DNA of 64,000 bases from Simmondsia chinensis (lineage: Eukaryota > Streptophyta > Magnoliopsida > Caryophyllales > Simmondsiaceae): NCBI GenBank assembly GCA_018398585.1, contig JAGTTD010000007.1, positions 11,269,320 through 11,333,319 of the forward strand, given 5' to 3'. The position numbers and the translations under genes were made by a program. Positions 21,523 to 31,746 of the stretch are shown piece by piece. Numbering within the stretch: the first letter of the stretch is position 1; every line of letters begins with the position of its first letter. Below the pieces are notes generated by a model. The model ran no database searches. It was not told the DNA's origin and worked only from the letters and a program-made list of their open reading frames with translations.

Positions 21523-21921
21523 TGTCATGATCCGAGTTTAATCTTGAATCATGAACTAAGGATCAAGATCAATTAGGATCTTAACCTAGGAGGAAGAGAG
21601 GTAAGATGAGAAAAGAAGGGAAGGGAGATGAGAGAGAGAGAAATATCCAAAAGATATTTTGTATTTATCAAAGTTGTGCATTACAAGAACACAACTACTT
21701 ATAACCACCTAATGCTAATGACGGCTAAGACACTTACATTGCACCTAGTCCACCTCTTCAACCGACTTACCCAACTTCTAACAAGCTAGCCGCCACTATT
21801 GACCAGAACACTAACTACCTCGGCCAACGGTAATAACACTACTACATGACTTATTCCACTTATTACAATAGAATACTATTAAAGACTCAATCCTTTAGTA
21901 TATCCTTTTACAATCATGACA
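21523..21921 (-). repeat. G-D 3' LTR
   Basis: Nearly identical to 25615-26017. It lacks a GAAG present in the other copy near 25782 and has roughly fifteen substitutions by eye. Confidence 0.92.
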
Positions 21922-21938
21922 ATACTCCCCCCCCCTTA
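21922..21938 (-). promoter_or_regulatory. G-D polypurine tract
   Basis: ATACTCCCCCCCCCTTA on + reads as AAGGGGGGGGGAGTAT on -, directly before the 3' LTR. Confidence 0.75.
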
Positions 21939-21991
21939 AGAGATTCTTGTCCTCAAGAATCTAAAGAGAGAATGGAGAACTTGAAGAACAC

Positions 21992-24900
21992 TTATTGTTG
22001 TAGAAGGAAGAGCTTGAAGACTCTTATTGGCATTGCTTCCTTTGCATACTCTGATAACTTGGTGAATACAACCGGAGTCCTGCTTTTCCCTATTGTTGTT
22101 ACTTCTGCGGCTGTAATTTGAAGAAATGACTCATCCGGAGGTCGACCGCTGTCAAACCAAATCAACCAGCTTCGAACGCAGACAATATCCATCTGAGTTA
22201 AATTCTTGTAGCAATGAATACAGCCCAACAACAATGACTTGTAATTGAAACACACAGAACTCCAAGAGCACTACAGCTGCCACCCATCAATCTTGGTTCT
22301 GAACCAGAATTTGTCATGTTTGAGCTTCCCTTTACCAAACCATATGATACCCAACTCGACATTGCCTTGAATGTCTTCCAATTTCACATGCTTTTCTGCA
22401 GAGCTCAATGATTCGGTAGTGCAGAACTTAAGCAAGACGTAGCAGCTACTCAAACAAAATCCAACTCTTGTCATGTTCAGGAGGTCGCTTTCAGTTGTCA
22501 ACAGGTTCTTAAGACTTCTCAAGGCCATATTTGCACAAACCGTAGTTCCATTAATCATCTGATACGCTGCAGACAGGGAAGGAATTGAGATTTTCCAACA
22601 ATTTTCAGCAGCTTCTTTGAATTTTGTTGCTTTCACCTTGATTTTGAATTTGTGTGATCCGAGAGTCTCAACCTGTCTATTCCAAACTCTTGCATATTCC
22701 ACACAATATACTTTCATTCTCTTAACTTGACAAGGCTTAAATTTGTTCTGCGCTGTCCAACTGATGTACAAACTGATTTCAGCTAGAGTCATTTGAAATT
22801 TATTGTTAATCTTCTTCACCCAAGCCTTCAGAAGACCCTGGAGCTTGCGTTTGATTCTTCCATTCAGAATTAACACCATAGATCTCCAAATACAGATTCA
22901 GACTCTGCCTCAATTCTGCAACCACCTAGCTCGAATAATCTTGGCTGAACTGCTCAGCTTGAATTGCTAAATTTGCTCCATTCTTTATGTACTGCACCTC
23001 CTCTTCAAATTCAGGTGACCTAACATTTGGTTGCACCATTGGAGCAAGTTCTTTGATCATAGCTCGATTATTACACAGCCTAAGTTTAGAGCCCAATTCA
23101 CTTGCGAATCTGCTGTCCAACACTGTCATTTTAGACCCTATGCAGAAACCAAACCTCACCCAAGCATCAGGGGGTCTTCCAACTTTAATCATATTCCAAT
23201 GACCTTCAACTCTACTGGATTTTGTCTGAACCAGCCTAAGTTTTAGCTCATTACCTGGCTTGTGAACTACTAACACTTCAATTACTTTTTCAGAAACAAA
23301 ACTTTGCCTCTACTGAGCTTGCGAGTAAACTTGGGCCGCTTGATTAATGTTTTTCTCCAACTCAGCCACTTGTTTCAGCTCCATATAACCCTGATCTTCT
23401 TCTCCCGGATCAGGAGGAAGGTTGTCATAAGAGATTGTGCTTTGATAAGTCACATTTCTACTTGAAGAAGGACACAGATCATCCCGATCTTGCAAATGCC
23501 TCAAATGACAATGCGATTTAGCTGGCTTAAGTTCAAAACCACCTTCTTCCGGTTCAGGAGGAGGTCTTGTGCTTGGATAAGCATTCATTCCACACAAGGA
23601 ACCTTGCAAAGCGCTCAAGGTATTGTTTGCCTTCTTCTAATTTGCTGCTGCAGCTATCAATTCCAAATTGATTCTTGAGCTGTCAAATTAATTCTCATCA
23701 GTGTGCTGCAGCAGTTGTTGGCTACCAACCCCAATTACATTTAATCCACCTCCTCCAGGATCAAATGGTCTCAAATTAGCCAGGCTAGACACCCTATTAT
23801 TCTCTTGAGTGTTCCTTGCTTGAGGTTCTCTATCATAAGTCTGTGATAACACATGATTATGCTGTACCACATTCTCTTTCGGTGCTGCAATTGCATTCTC
23901 CTGAGCAATTGCATTCTTCCCCTTTTCTCTTGCCCTAGAGCTTATAACAGAATTTCCATCAACCTTTAGCACCTTAACCTGCTCATCTTGCTGCTGAACG
24001 CCCTCAACTTGATCTAATGAATACACTGATGCCTCATTCCATTGATGTGCTGCTGCATTTATACATGGATTCAATGCTGAATGTGGTAGGTAAGGAGCTT
24101 CTCTTGATACTTGATCAATGTCCTTACATGGCACTTCCCCTTGAGGACTCAATTCCACTTGAGAACTTTGTCCATTGAGCTGTTCAAATAAGCCATCGAG
24201 CTGCTGATGCATTTTTTTGAAATGCTGATCCAAACTTTCCTCCCATGAATGTTGTATTGCTGTAAACACCTCCTGCATTCGAAGCCAAAATTGCTCAAGC
24301 TGATTTGCTTTGGTTTTAACTCCCGCTTCAGCAATACACCCTGCAGTAGCACTAGCAACAGAATCAACAGCAACTTGTTCTGCATTTGGTAGCTTTGAAG
24401 TGTAATTTCCATGATTTAAGGCTGAACTTGTATCATGGCTGCCAAACTTGGATCCGCTCCTAGCCCTCTTGATACTTCTTTGGATCCAAGAAAATGCTCC
24501 AAGCCTATCAATAGACATCAATAACACCCTAGGCTGCTTCAATCCCAACCTATTGTACTCATAAAGCCTTCTAAGAACTTCTTCATTTGCCTCAAGTTGT
24601 AAAAAATCTGGAGCAATGCCTTTGTAGCTCAAAATTGGCCTTTCCAAGGCCCTCAACCTCTTACTTGAGTAGCACTTCTTTTGGTTGAGGTGAAGTATCA
24701 AGCTAATTTCAATATCTTGCTGCAATTTGAGCTTAAGTCTCAACTTTCTTGTACTCAATATTCCAATGTGCACTTGAGACTTAATTTCAGCACCAAAATG
24801 TGGTTCCATAGCTTGTACTTCTAGCTGTATTGCTACGATTTCAGATTGTTCCGCACTAATTCGTGGTCCACATTCACCAAATACATCCTCATTTGAAGTA

Positions 24901-25358
24901 TTACTCGAATTACGTGACCATCCAACAGCAATTGGTTCGATTTCAGTCAGATTCCAGTTCAAGCTCGATTGTTCTTGATTCATTTCAGACATAGCCACTT
25001 TACCTCCATAATTTCCAACCAATGCATTTACTGGCTTTACACTAAGCTGATTCACCTTTGCCACATTGAAGCTCAAATTGAATTCATATCTGGCAGAATT
25101 AGTTGAATCTTGTGCTGCTAACTTATGTTGCTTACAATGCGGCAACTCTACGAATTGTATACTCCTTGCATTCCTATTGATTTGTTCCTCAATTTGGAGA
25201 TGCTTTTGCACATATTGCTGCTGCGATCTCGGCAAGGTCATCTTGAATTTTTGTGTGAGCTGCTGCTTCTGCTGCTGAAGTTTTGCACTTTATTCTTGTT
25301 GAATTGAACTAACAGCAACCTCACCAACTCCAATTGCTAAGCTCCTTCTGTAAATCAT
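21992..25358 (-). pseudogene. G-D long ORF of unknown function, about 1,120 codons, decayed
   Basis: The most upstream in-frame ATG is at 25358 (MIYRRSLAIGVGEV). One reading frame then runs to about 22926, with stops at 25290, 23688, near 23640, 23310 and 22926. After a frameshift the tail continues through 22879-22271 and 22255-21992. It fills the interior from 5' leader to polypurine tract. The first third is glutamine-rich. A coiled-coil-like stretch near 24230-24310 (FWLRMQEVFTAIQHSWEESL) resembles the gag N-termini of G-B and G-E. RPPD/PPDPGE-type motifs recur (near 23400, 23560, 23170 and 22140). I do not recognise the family. Confidence 0.7.
23688..25241 (-). CDS. Longest open part of the G-D ORF (517 codons)
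   Basis: Uninterrupted for 517 codons. The ATG at 25241 is probably internal, because in-frame coding-like sequence continues upstream past a TAA to 25358. The order is a Q-rich start (SQQQYVQKHLQIEEQ), a middle rich in L/K (STRKLRLKLKLQQ) and a basic patch SIKRARSGSK near 24450. A gag-like helix and low-complexity N/Q/E sequence follow, ending at FDPGGGG near 23750. There is no signal peptide and no membrane span. The product could be RNA-binding or structural, but that is a guess. Confidence 0.6.
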   Translation of the reverse strand: MTLPRSQQQYVQKHLQIEEQINRNARSIQFVELPHCKQHKLAAQDSTNSARYEFNLSFNVAKVNQLSVKPVNALVGNYGGKVAMSEMNQEQSSLNWNLTEIEPIAVGWSRNSSNTSNEDVFGECGPRISAEQSEIVAIQLEVQAMEPHFGAEIKSQVHIGILSTRKLRLKLKLQQDIEISLILHLNQKKCYSSKRLRALERPILSYKGIAPDFLQLEANEEVLRRLYEYNRLGLKQPRVLLMSIDRLGAFSWIQRSIKRARSGSKFGSHDTSSALNHGNYTSKLPNAEQVAVDSVASATAGCIAEAGVKTKANQLEQFWLRMQEVFTAIQHSWEESLDQHFKKMHQQLDGLFEQLNGQSSQVELSPQGEVPCKDIDQVSREAPYLPHSALNPCINAAAHQWNEASVYSLDQVEGVQQQDEQVKVLKVDGNSVISSRAREKGKNAIAQENAIAAPKENVVQHNHVLSQTYDREPQARNTQENNRVSSLANLRPFDPGGGGLNVIGVGSQQLLQHTDEN

Positions 25359-25599
25359 GATTGATTCAACAACTCAACTTAATTGAAGGAAGTTCAATTA
25401 AATCGAATTCGAATGCTCAAGTTTCAGCGAAGAAGTAGCTGATTTTCCGAGATAACCGCAAGCTTATCAATCAAGAATCCAAAAAATTGATCTCCTAATC
25501 AATTCGCAATGCGATCAAGAATATTTGATATCAAATCACCTTGATCCAAGCATATACAACAAATTGAAGAATTTTAACTTAATTGATAGCCTAAAACGA

Positions 25600-25612
25600 G
25601 GCTCTGATACCA
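25600..25612 (-). promoter_or_regulatory. G-D primer-binding site (tRNA-iMet)
   Basis: Reads TGGTATCAGAGCC on the - strand, two bases inside the 5' LTR. Confidence 0.9.
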
Positions 25613-25614
25613 AT

Positions 25615-26017
25615 TGTCATGATCCAAGTTTAATCTCGAATCATGAACTAAGGATCAAGATCAATTAAGATCTCAACCTAGGAGGAAGAGAAGTAAGATG
25701 AGAAAAGAAGGGAAGGGAGATGAGAAAGAGAGAAATATCCAAAAGATATTTTGTATTTATCAAAGTTATGCATTACAATGAAGAACACAACTACTTATAA
25801 CCACCTAATGCTAATGACGGCTAAGACACTTACATTGCACCTAGTCCACCTCTTCAATCGACTTACCCAACTTCTAACAAGCTCGCCGCCACTATTGACC
25901 AGAACACTAACTACCTTGACCAACGGTAATAACACTAATACATGACTTATTCCACTTATTACAATAGAATACTATCAAAGACTCAATCCTTTAGCATATC
26001 CTTTTACAATCATGACA
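25615..26017 (-). repeat. G-D 5' LTR
   Basis: Starts TGTCATGATCC, ends AATCATGACA, and is followed by CATTT. Confidence 0.92.
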
Positions 26018-26478
26018 CATTTGTCAACCCGAAGAGGCATGACATGGAACTCGTAGTGCCCTTGATGCGTTTTAAAGGCTGTTTTATGACGGTTCTCCTC
26101 TCGGATGCGGATCTAATGATACCCTGCCCTTAGATCAATCATCGAAAATACTGCAACACCTCTCAGCTCATCCAGTAGGTGATCAATCACCGGAATTGGG
26201 AACTTGTCCGTCACCGTGATGCTGTTCAACTGGCGGTAGTCCACGCAAAATTTGTTTATTCCATCCTTCTTCCATACCAACAGTACCAGGGAGGCAAAAG
26301 GACTTCGGCTTAGTTGAATGATGGAGGCAGCCATCATCTCTTTCACTTGCTTCTTAATCTCATTTTTCTGGCCGTGAGGGCAACGGTAGGGCCGAATATT
26401 GACAGACTTAGCGTCTAGCAACATGGGAATGCCATGGTCATGGCTGTGCGCCGGGTGGAAGAGCATTGGGGATGTCAA
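26018..26478 (-). pseudogene. G-C reverse transcriptase, N-terminal part
   Basis: Contains VNIRPYRCPHGQKNEI, QLSRSPFASLVLLVWKKDG, CVDYRQLNSITVTDKFPIPV and VFSMIDLRAGYH (catalytic motif A with its aspartate). It continues to the insertion site of G-D with one stop near 26115, and is open over 121 codons. Confidence 0.82.
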
Positions 26479-26500
26479 AGACGTCCTAGTACTGGCGCAG

Positions 26501-26940
26501 TTAGCGCGCTATCTCTGGATGGACCTGTGCCTCCGGTTCCTCAAATGCCATGGCCATGAACAAGTGGCCCATCACACATCCTGCCTTCTTCCTCAAAAAC
26601 CTCGTGATTCCCTCCTCTAAGATGGATTGCAAAGAGGCTTGCTCCGCTGTGCCTTTGAAATTAATTGCTTTTCCATCCTTTAAGCAAGAAAACTTCAAGT
26701 TGGTGAAATCTATTGTCACCAGCCCGTGATGTTGCAGCCAATCCACTCCGAGCACCATGTCGCTGCCCCGCAGCTCCAAGACCCTCAGATCATCGGCAAA
26801 AATAGTACCCTGCACTTTCCACTTGACCTTCGAGCACTTTTGATAACTCATCAGACTCTCCCTATTTGCTATGGTGGCTGTCATTACCATTATTGGCACT
26901 ATCTCGAGCTTGAGTTCCTAGATCACGCTTGCATCCAAGA
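26501..26940 (-). pseudogene. G-C protease to RT linker
   Basis: Open part with LRGSDMVLGVDWLQHHG, the usual end of gypsy protease domains, followed by the linker before RT. The DSG active site lies upstream near 26950 in a broken frame. Confidence 0.7.
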
Positions 26941-28146
26941 AACTATTGGTGCTGCCACTCTTTATTCATCTAGACAAAGCATTCAATGGAATCTCCATAA
27001 CTCCATTCTCCTCTTCCTCTTCTTGTCTTTTCATGCTTTGCAATTGCTTACTCTTGCAAACATGGCCTGGAAAGTAACGTTCGTGGCACTTCTAGCACTG
27101 TCCAAGCTCGCGTCTCGGTGCGTAGGACCCGGCGGACACATTGGACTCTGTCCTAGCTCCTCTTGGCTTGGACACTGACCCCTAGGACTGCGATCCACTC
27201 TGGAATGACACCGAAGGTCCAGATCTGTAACTAGATTGTGGTTTGGACCTATAGCTCTGCTTGCTGGGAGCTAGCCGCTTTCCCGTGATGCTCCTGATCT
27301 AAGCAACTACCATTTCTTGCAGTTTGGCTTGCTCAAATGCCAAACTTAAGTCTATGGGATGGCTAGCTTTCACTGATGCACCTATGGCAGGCTTGAGCCC
27401 ACTAATAAAACTCGAAACAAAGAAGGCCTCGATCAGCGTGGGGAGATAAAGCAGCATCCAACTTTTTAACTCCTCAAATCAAATCTCGTACTCCTCTATT
27501 GATTCGATTTGAGTCATTTTACTAAATCCATCAACCACATCCTGAAGGGATCGGTCACCGAACCTTTTGCGCAGCTCATCTATGAAAAACTGCCAAGTCA
27601 TGTTCGGATGTCTCAACGCCAAAGCATGATACCACGTATCTCCATAATCATGTAAGCAATTCGAGGCTAGATCCACCCATTCTTCAACCAGAACTTGATA
27701 CCGTCGGAAATACTTGAGGCATTTCCTGATCCATGCTCTCGGATTGGATGCATTGAACCTCTGAAGATCCAGCTTCGGATTTGAATGAACTGACCACAAT
27801 CGGGTGCTTCCATTGTGCCGGCTTTACTCACCTTCCTTGATTGTGCAGGTGTGGCCCATGGTGCTCCTCGGATCATGTGGTGGTGGTGGCCACCTAATCT
27901 CACATAATTTCCAGCTCCACCAGTCTCCCCGTGGTGAGCAACCTCCGGAACCACCTCCAGATTCAGCTTAAGCCTCTTCTCCTGATTTCTCAGCGTCCGA
28001 TTAATGGATTCAGTCAGCGAATCAATCGAGGACTTCAATCCTTCATTTATCTTGGCTTGATCGCGTGTCACAACATCCAAATTGTCCAATCTCCTCTCAA
28101 TTTCCAGAATTCGTTCCTGAGGACCGGATGTTTCCTCCGATGAAGA
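26941..28146 (-). pseudogene. G-C gag (one or more frameshifts)
   Basis: The start MSSSEETSGPQERILEIERRLD is at 28146, then a coiled-coil region, a GGHHHH patch near 27880, and a frameshift near 27800. The capsid part follows: FNASNPRAWIRKCLKYFRRYQV and DELRKRFGDRSLQDVVDGFSKM (27479-27799). After 27479 the frame is interrupted. It would be the particle protein of G-C. Confidence 0.78.
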
Positions 28147-28200
28147 CATGTTCGCAGCGGATCGATTACTCCTTGTAATGGCCAATTTGATCGAAACAGG

Positions 28201-28212
28201 GCTTTGATACCA
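28201..28212 (-). promoter_or_regulatory. G-C primer-binding site
   Basis: Reads TGGTATCAAAGC on the - strand, matching initiator tRNA-Met with one change from the TGGTATCAGAGC seen elsewhere. Confidence 0.85.
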
Positions 28213-28215
28213 CTT

Positions 28216-28603
28216 TGTCACGAACCTAGATCCGTGACCTCGATCTAGAACCGAATCGAGTTGAGGGAAAGAAATAATTGTGAATTAAGATGAGAAAAGA
28301 GAGAGAAATTGAAACGGGAAAAAGAATTAAGTGTTTGATTAAATTTGTTTGGATGATCCTAACAATTCCTTACATTCTCCTATTTATAGACTAACTACAG
28401 ATATTCAAAAATATTTGAAAATAAGTGGGAAATAGCCGTATGCTAAAAAAAGGCGGGAAACTTAGTTAAGTGAAGCTTCTAGAATAAACTCTAGCAACGC
28501 GCGCGTGTTTGGGCCTTCGGGTGCTACCGGTTGAGACCCAGACAGCTGAATGACTCGGACCCGGCTACGAACCTTGGCATCCGGGATTGTCATGCACATG
28601 ACA
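28216..28603 (-). repeat. G-C 5' LTR
   Basis: Starts TGTCACGAACC and ends CACATGACA. CTATAAATAG at 28380-28389 (- strand) is a good TATA box for the element promoter. Confidence 0.88.
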
Positions 28604-28792
28604 AATATTTGGGATAATTGGTTCGTCAACATGCTATAGAGCCTTTTTGACCGAGATGCTTCCAACAATTTCCATACTCTATATTAATATTATTTAAGCA
28701 AGAGGTATGAGATGGACCGGTGCACTTTTTGTGCTTCAAGTAAAATGGATATTTGTGTGCCGGGGCATTTCAGAATATAAAATCATCCGTAG
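28604..28792 (+). other. Unique intron sequence between G-C and Copia-2
   Basis: No ORF or repeat is recognised. It ends with CGTAG, one copy of the Copia-2 target duplication. Confidence 0.5.
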
Positions 28793-29380
28793 TGTTAGGG
28801 GGAACTAAAAATGGAAGCGTAAAACCTGGCAACTTGATTCGATTCAAATAATATAACTCACGCAAAACGAGAAGTAGACAAATATGGAGAAAGAAAGAAC
28901 AAAACAAGAACACACAATATTTACGTGGAAACCCCTCTACAATCGAGAGGGGAGAAAACCACGGGCGGAGATGGAGATTCTTTATTCACTGAACGGAAGA
29001 ATTACAACGACACTTCCCAAATGAGATATATGGAAGAATTACAATCACTCCCTCTAAACTCTCGTAGCACTCAAATATCTTGGAGGAATTACGAAGTCAC
29101 CTCTTTTCTGAATGGCGGCTCACACGCTCTTTGATTGGATACAAATTACGTAAATCCTACATCCCTATTTATAAAAAATAATTAGGGCCGGAGCAATAGG
29201 CTCCCGATCGATCGGGTGATCGATCGGAACCCACCGATCTATCGGCACTCTTAATTTCCAAAAAAACTCCGAATCTTTCTTTAAATCACCCAATCGATCG
29301 GCATTCCCTCCCGATCGATCGGTGACCACACGGCAGCCCTATATAAAAATAAAACAAGTAATTTGAGACATAACCTAACA
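28793..29380 (-). repeat. Copia-2 3' LTR
   Basis: Contains a cluster of ATCGATCGG words at 29200-29325 and one extra 12-base unit compared with the right LTR. The AATCTCCACCTTGG that follows is the polypurine tract (CCAAGGTGGAGATT on -). Confidence 0.92.
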
Positions 29381-29456
29381 AATCTCCACCTTGGCTCAAA
29401 TTACATACATAAAAGAATTACCTCCACCTTCTCCACAAAACCCCCCACACACGGGG

Positions 29457-31127
29457 TTAACACAACGAAGTACGAAACCTAACCGTGCGAAGCTTGAACT
29501 TCCTGTTAGGTAGAAACTGAGTGAACATATCTGAGAGGTTATCAGCAATGCCAATCTTCTTCTCTGAATTGGCTCTTGACACATCAACTGAAACAGCCAC
29601 CCGCTGCTGAACTGTGTTATTGAACTGAACTCCCTCTGGCTTACTCACCTGACCTGAATCACAAACAACTGATGATATCTTCTGTGGAGATAACAATAAT
29701 GAAGACTCACCAAACGTGACACGTCTCGTCAGGAATTGTTTGAAGAGAAAACCTTTCTGCTTCACATAAAGCCCTTGTTCACATACCAGCAGTCCTCTGG
29801 ACTGACCACACAAAGAGCCCCTTACACAGTGCTCAGACAGACACCTATCACCCGAACGATCCAATCTCAAACGTCCTAAATTTGTGATCTCTGGTTCTAT
29901 CAACAACAAGGATGATGAAGATACTGCAACATATCTAACAAATGTGGAACCGACAAGTTCAGACAACGTACCTGACCTTCTGCCCTTCATAACTGTCAAT
30001 GCACCCTTAAAGACCTTCAAAACTCCACCTTTAGCTGTGTACCTGTACCCTTTAGATTCAAGAGTACCCAAAGAGATGATATTCTTCTTCAAATCAGAAA
30101 CATGACGAACATCGCCCAAAACCCTGATAATGCCATCGAACATCCTAAAACGAATTGTTCCTATACCCAGAACTTTGCATGGATTATCATTACCCATCAA
30201 GGCAACTCCACCTCGAACGGACTCGTATGTGGAAAACCAATCCCGATTGGGACAGACATGATAGGAGCAACCCGAATCCAAAAACCAACTATCTTTCAAG
30301 TTGAACTGAGGTTCAGACACGGACAAAAGAAAATCTTCATTCTCAACACTAGCTGCTATGGATCTCTGGTTAGACTTATTATCTGCTTCTAATTTTCTCT
30401 TAAGCTTGTAACAGTCTTTCTTAATGTGCCCTTTCTTATGACAGTAGTTACAGGTTAGGTCTAGATACCTAGACTTAGACTTGTTTTCACTATAATCATA
30501 CTCGGTTCTCCCTCTCACAAATAAACCACTACCTGAGTTATACACAGAGTCAGATAATTCCCTATCTACTCGTTCTTTACTCAGTAGGTTTCTCTTAACT
30601 TCATCAACAGATATGGTTTGTCTACCCCCATAAATCATGTTTTCGACAAAACCCTTATATGAAGTAGAGAGAGAACATAACAATAACGTTGCATGATCTT
30701 TATCCTTAGGAACATCATCCAATTCTTTCAAATCTTGAATAATTGAATTAAATTCATTGACGTGGTTCTTAAGTGACATACCTTCTGACATACGAAACGT
30801 GAACAACCGGCGCTTAACTGCGAGTTTGTTGGAGACAGACTTGAAACAGAACATATCCTGCAATTTCTCCCACAACTCCTTAGCGGTCTTCACTTCCAGA
30901 ACTTCTATCAAAACGTCATCGGTAAGACACATTTGAATAGCTGTGAGCGCCTTCTCATCCAACTCCTCCCATTGTGCTTCTGTAAGATTCTCTGATTTCT
31001 TCTCTTTCCCATCTAAAGCTTTCTTCAAGCCATTCTGAGTCAAGAGGCCCTTAACGCGAACCTGCCATAAGCTGAAGCTCCCTTGACCACCAAACTTCTC
31101 AATTTCGGATCTAATTACGGACGTCAT
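29457..31127 (-). CDS. Copia-2 gag-protease fusion protein, intact, 556 residues
   Basis: The start MTSVIRSEIEKFGGQGSFSLW is typical of copia gag (UBN2). Residues about 20-200 are capsid-like. Residues 226-239 form the knuckle CNYCHKKGHIKKDC (C-x2-C-x4-H-x4-C). Residues 282-292 hold the protease site FLDSGCSYHVC with its aspartate. Residues 320-400 are the pre-integrase segment LKKNIISLGTLESKGY. The tail has a scrap of the integrase C-end (RRVTFGESSLL) and of the pol end (DNLSDMFTQFLPNRKFK). RT and the integrase core are absent yet the frame is open throughout. The protein could still assemble particles and rely on other elements for reverse transcription and integration. Confidence 0.85.
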   Translation of the reverse strand: MTSVIRSEIEKFGGQGSFSLWQVRVKGLLTQNGLKKALDGKEKKSENLTEAQWEELDEKALTAIQMCLTDDVLIEVLEVKTAKELWEKLQDMFCFKSVSNKLAVKRRLFTFRMSEGMSLKNHVNEFNSIIQDLKELDDVPKDKDHATLLLCSLSTSYKGFVENMIYGGRQTISVDEVKRNLLSKERVDRELSDSVYNSGSGLFVRGRTEYDYSENKSKSRYLDLTCNYCHKKGHIKKDCYKLKRKLEADNKSNQRSIAASVENEDFLLSVSEPQFNLKDSWFLDSGCSYHVCPNRDWFSTYESVRGGVALMGNDNPCKVLGIGTIRFRMFDGIIRVLGDVRHVSDLKKNIISLGTLESKGYRYTAKGGVLKVFKGALTVMKGRRSGTLSELVGSTFVRYVAVSSSSLLLIEPEITNLGRLRLDRSGDRCLSEHCVRGSLCGQSRGLLVCEQGLYVKQKGFLFKQFLTRRVTFGESSLLLSPQKISSVVCDSGQVSKPEGVQFNNTVQQRVAVSVDVSRANSEKKIGIADNLSDMFTQFLPNRKFKLRTVRFRTSLC

Positions 31128-31150
31128 ATTATCAAATCGAAATAAACAGG

Positions 31151-31164
31151 GCTATGATACCAAT
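31151..31164 (-). promoter_or_regulatory. Copia-2 primer-binding site
   Basis: Reads TGGTATCATAGC on the - strand, three bases inside the 5' LTR. Confidence 0.8.
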
Positions 31165-31165
31165 T

Positions 31166-31741
31166 TGTTAGGGGGAACTAAAAGCGGAAGCGTAAAACCT
31201 GGCAACTTGATTCGATTCAAGTAATATAACTCACGCAAAACGAGAAGTAGACAAATATGGAGAAAGAAAGAGCAAAACAAGAACACACAATATTTACGTG
31301 GAAACCCCTCTACAATCGAGAGGGGAGAAAACCACGGGCGGAGATGGAGATTCTTTATTCACTGAACGGAAGAATTACAACGACACTTCCCAAACGAGAT
31401 ATATGGAAGAATTACAATCACTCCCTCTAAACTGTCGTAGCACTCAAATATCTTGGAGGAACTACGAAGTCACCTCTTTTCTGAATTGCGGCTCACACGC
31501 TCTTTGATTGGATACAAATTACGTAAACCCTACGTCCCTATTTATAGAAAATAATTAGGGCCGGGGCAATAGGCTCCCGATCGATCAGGAACACCCGATC
31601 GATCGGTACTCTTAATTTCCAAAAAAACTCCGAATATTTCCTTAAATCAGCCGATCGATCGGCATTCCCTCCCGATCGATCGGTGACCACACGGCAGCCC
31701 CATATAAAAATAAAACATGTAATTTGAGACATAACCTAACA
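31166..31741 (-). repeat. Copia-2 5' LTR
   Basis: Same family as 28793-29380. It holds the ATCGATCGG cluster at 31575-31685 and the element promoter. Confidence 0.92.
31538..31546 (-). promoter_or_regulatory. Copia-2 TATA box
   Basis: TATAAATAG on the - strand inside the 5' LTR, a canonical plant TATA element. The same box is in the other LTR near 29163-29171. Confidence 0.6.
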
Positions 31742-31746
31742 CGTAG

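Larger units (their letters stand above)
21523..26017 (-). mobile_element. G-D: non-autonomous LTR retrotransposon with a large unrecognised ORF
   Basis: LTRs of 399 and 403 bp (21523-21921 and 25615-26017) both start TGTCATGATCC and end AATCATGACA. They are flanked by perfect CATTT duplications (21518-21522, 26018-26022). The PBS is at 25600-25612 and the polypurine tract at 21922-21938. The 3.7 kb interior shows no RT, RNase H, integrase or protease motif. It holds instead one long degraded ORF on the - strand. LTR ends resemble those of G-B and G-E, hinting at mobilisation by that family. Confidence 0.88.
18850..28603 (-). mobile_element. G-C: Ty3/gypsy chromovirus in the GLTP intron
   Basis: LTRs at 18850-19265 and 28216-28603 start TGTCACGAACC and end GTGACA or ATGACA. 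The PBS is at 28201-28212. The internal order on the - strand is gag, protease, RT, RNase H, integrase, chromodomain. G-D is inserted in the RT. Without G-D the element is about 5.3 kb. The flanking 5-mers (AAATT and AATAT) do not match well, so the target duplication is unclear. Confidence 0.88.
28793..31741 (-). mobile_element. Copia-2: gag-protease-only Ty1/copia element, relatively young
   Basis: LTRs 28793-29380 (588 bp) and 31166-31741 (576 bp) start TGTTAGGGGG and end CCTAACA. They are flanked by perfect CGTAG duplications (28788-28792, 31742-31746). The interior is only 1.8 kb and carries one intact ORF with gag, zinc knuckle and protease, then short remnants of integrase and the pol end; integrase core and RT are deleted. 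LTRs differ at about twenty bases plus one 12-base gap by eye, so the insertion is recent compared with its neighbours. Confidence 0.9.

Noticed and set aside
27880..27900. Histidine-rich metal-binding motif
   Set aside because: Four histidines in a low-complexity patch of decayed gag, with no supporting context.
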